Assembly (NCBI GenBank): GCA_023382975.1
Contig: JAHDXO010000018.1
Coordinates: 44,477 to 108,476 of the forward strand
DNA: 64,000 bases
Source: Pirellulaceae bacterium
GTDB taxonomy: Bacteria; Planctomycetota; Planctomycetia; Pirellulales; Pirellulaceae
Reading direction: 5' to 3'
Shown here: in pieces, positions 62,596-64,000 of the stretch
Position numbering within the stretch: the stretch's first letter is position 1
Layout of the letters: each line of letters opens with the position of its first letter
The notes under the pieces: model-generated
Databases searched by the model: none
Told to the model about the DNA's origin: nothing
The model's input: the letters and a program-made list of their open reading frames with translations, nothing else
Program-made: the position numbers and the translations under genes

Positions 62596-63876
62596 ATGTC
62601 GCTAGGAATGACACGGCGGTTCTTGTTAGGGATGCTGATCTGTACCGCGTTCGCTGGGACGCGTGCGGTTCACGCTCAGACGTTCGGCGTGGAATTGCAT
62701 AACAACCTGATGCCGGCCGCCGGCGGCATGGGCGGCGTCAGCATCGCCAAGCCGCAGGATCTGACGTCGAGCATCAACGGGAATCCGGCCACGCTCACCC
62801 AATTCGTCGGGACGCAGTTCATGTTCGGCGGGGCTTGGACGGAGCCGACGTTCAACATGACGCAGGACGTCGCGTTGCCCGTATTTTCGGATGATCCGTA
62901 CGTACAGCCGTTCTCCGCCAAGTCGACGGCGCCGGGGGTTCCCGTGGGCAACATCGGGGTGACTCAGGATTTGAGTGAACTGGGATTGCCCGCGACCTTT
63001 GCCCTGGGATTCGTCACCACCAGCGGCGTGTTTGCGGACTTCCGCCACATGCCGGAGAGCAACGGCACCAACACCGCGCTGACGGTTTTCTCGCTGCCCG
63101 TCGCCCTCGGGGTCGACCTGACGGATCGATTGTCGGTGGGGGCCAGTTTGGCGCTGGGCATCGCCTTCTACGACGGACCGTTCGTGGGAGTCGGCGGCAT
63201 GACCCCGGACTATGCCTTGCGCGGAGTGCTGGGCGCCAACTACCGGTTGACCGACTGCACCAGCGTAGGCGCCTACTACCAAACAGAACAGTCGTTCCGG
63301 TTCGACAATGCGTTCAAGTACACGTTGGGACCGATCGAGATCGCCCGGGATATCGACATGGACTTGCCTCAGAACATCGGCGTCGGCGTCGCGAACCGGT
63401 CGCTGATGGACGGCCGGTTGTTGGTGGGCGTGGATGTGCTGTACAAGCTGTGGAACGAGACGGATCTGTACGGCGTGGTCTACGACAATCAATGGGTGGT
63501 CCAAGTCGGCGGCCAGTACAGCGTAGGACGCTGGCGACTGCGGGGCGGCTACGCCTGGGCGCAGAACCCGATCGATCCGGCCCCGGTGAATCTCACGATC
63601 GGCGGCGTGACGCTGCCAGACCTGCCAGCGCTCAGTTACACGGAGGGCCTGGTGGCGATCACCTGCCAGCATCGGTTGTCCGGCGGCGTCGGTATCGTGG
63701 ATGTGCTGCCGGGCATCGACCTGGACTTCATGGCTGGTGGGATGTTTCCCGACACCCAGCAACTCGGCGATTTCACCACGACGTCGGTCGAGAGCTACTG
63801 GCTGGCGGTCGGTTTGACGTGGCGGTTCGGACGAGGCGCCTGCGGCGACGTATCGGCGCCGGACCGGTGGAATTGA
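62596..63876 (+). CDS. FadL/OmpP1-like outer-membrane protein
   Basis: A 426-residue barrel protein with a signal peptide (about 1-28, ending VHAQ). The N-terminal GVELHNNLMPAAGGMGGVSI and SINGNPATLTQF resemble the N-terminal hatch and NPA motif of FadL-type transporters of hydrophobic compounds. The C-terminus ends SYWLAVGLTWRFG. ATG 62596 follows AGGAAGTGAAC. It is 52 bases after the OprB-type gene, so the two may be co-transcribed. The ligand is unknown. Confidence 0.7.
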   Translation: MSLGMTRRFLLGMLICTAFAGTRAVHAQTFGVELHNNLMPAAGGMGGVSIAKPQDLTSSINGNPATLTQFVGTQFMFGGAWTEPTFNMTQDVALPVFSDDPYVQPFSAKSTAPGVPVGNIGVTQDLSELGLPATFALGFVTTSGVFADFRHMPESNGTNTALTVFSLPVALGVDLTDRLSVGASLALGIAFYDGPFVGVGGMTPDYALRGVLGANYRLTDCTSVGAYYQTEQSFRFDNAFKYTLGPIEIARDIDMDLPQNIGVGVANRSLMDGRLLVGVDVLYKLWNETDLYGVVYDNQWVVQVGGQYSVGRWRLRGGYAWAQNPIDPAPVNLTIGGVTLPDLPALSYTEGLVAITCQHRLSGGVGIVDVLPGIDLDFMAGGMFPDTQQLGDFTTTSVESYWLAVGLTWRFGRGACGDVSAPDRWN

Positions 63877-64000
63877 TCAGGCGAACGGGGGCGGGAGTCG
63901 TCTTCGCTGGAGTTGACGCCAGCGCGGGTTGGGGCCCCGGGCGCAGTGCACAAAAACCAGTATCGGGAAAAACAGCCTGACCGGGGGGGGGGGGTCGATT
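63877..64000. other. Window end with a 12-G homopolymer
   Basis: No gene is visible. Positions 63983-63994 are G. The run may be real, but it is also the kind of place where sequencing length is unreliable. Confidence 0.6.

Noticed and set aside
1..64000. CRISPR arrays, tRNA and rRNA genes, insertion sequences
   Set aside because: No regular spaced repeats, no cloverleaf with a T-loop, no rRNA motifs and no intact transposase were found by reading.

Overview
The window is a GC-rich bacterial chromosome segment, most likely from a planctomycete (Planctomycetota). The evidence is a DUF1559 prepilin-like protein with the FTLVELLVVIAIIGIL leader, a PQQ-propeller/LamG fusion, a GH106-like giant glycosidase, a DUF1570 metallopeptidase and several lineage-type secreted proteins. 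Phylum is an inference from gene content. No rRNA, tRNA, CRISPR array, phage or insertion sequence was recognised.

Layout. 1-2.6 kb: C-terminal part of an Lhr helicase cut by the window edge. 2.7-3.05 kb: a nucleotidyltransferase remnant and a small companion gene. 3.07-7.43 kb: a tungstate/molybdate locus made of a ModE-like regulator, an exported sulfite-oxidase-like/tetrapyrrole-methylase fusion and the ABC importer TupABC. 7.43-8.34 kb: a DUF1559 protein. 8.5-16.9 kb: three secreted glycosidases (GH106-like, GH32-like, GH127). 17.1-19.05 kb: an orphan AAA+ ATPase, then about 1 kb of degenerate DNA with an inverted-repeat element, a coding remnant and an 88-bp duplication of sequence from the glycosidase cluster. 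19-29 kb: potassium uptake, with trkH divergent from kdpFABCDE; kdpF encodes only 26 residues. 29-34.6 kb: a secreted Cys/His peptidase-like protein, a TPR protein, a small Ser/Thr kinase and a GT4 glycosyltransferase. 34.7-42.7 kb: a DUF1570 metallopeptidase, a TonB receptor, a ferredoxin with a near-consensus promoter, a sigma factor and three uncharacterised proteins. 42.8-44.7 kb: a glucuronokinase-like GHMP kinase next to galU, a possible UDP-glucuronate/UDP-sugar module. 45-47.9 kb: proB, hisC, hisB. 48-56 kb: a Lys-rich 37-aa protein, a VWA membrane protein, an exonuclease/phosphatase, a nonsense-mutated Rpn-type nuclease gene and the PQQ/LamG fusion. 56.3-63.9 kb: a phosphate-type porin, a histidine kinase with an ABC-substrate-binding-like sensor, its NarL/FixJ regulator, an OprB-type porin and a FadL-like outer-membrane protein.

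How the parts work together: most loci concern the envelope and nutrient capture (oxyanion import, polysaccharide breakdown, K+ scavenging, TonB and porin uptake). The least ordinary parts are the tungstate locus, with an apparently exported SAM-methylase fold and a leader that can fold two ways, and the decayed or duplicated DNA at 2.75, 18.1-18.7 and 52 kb.
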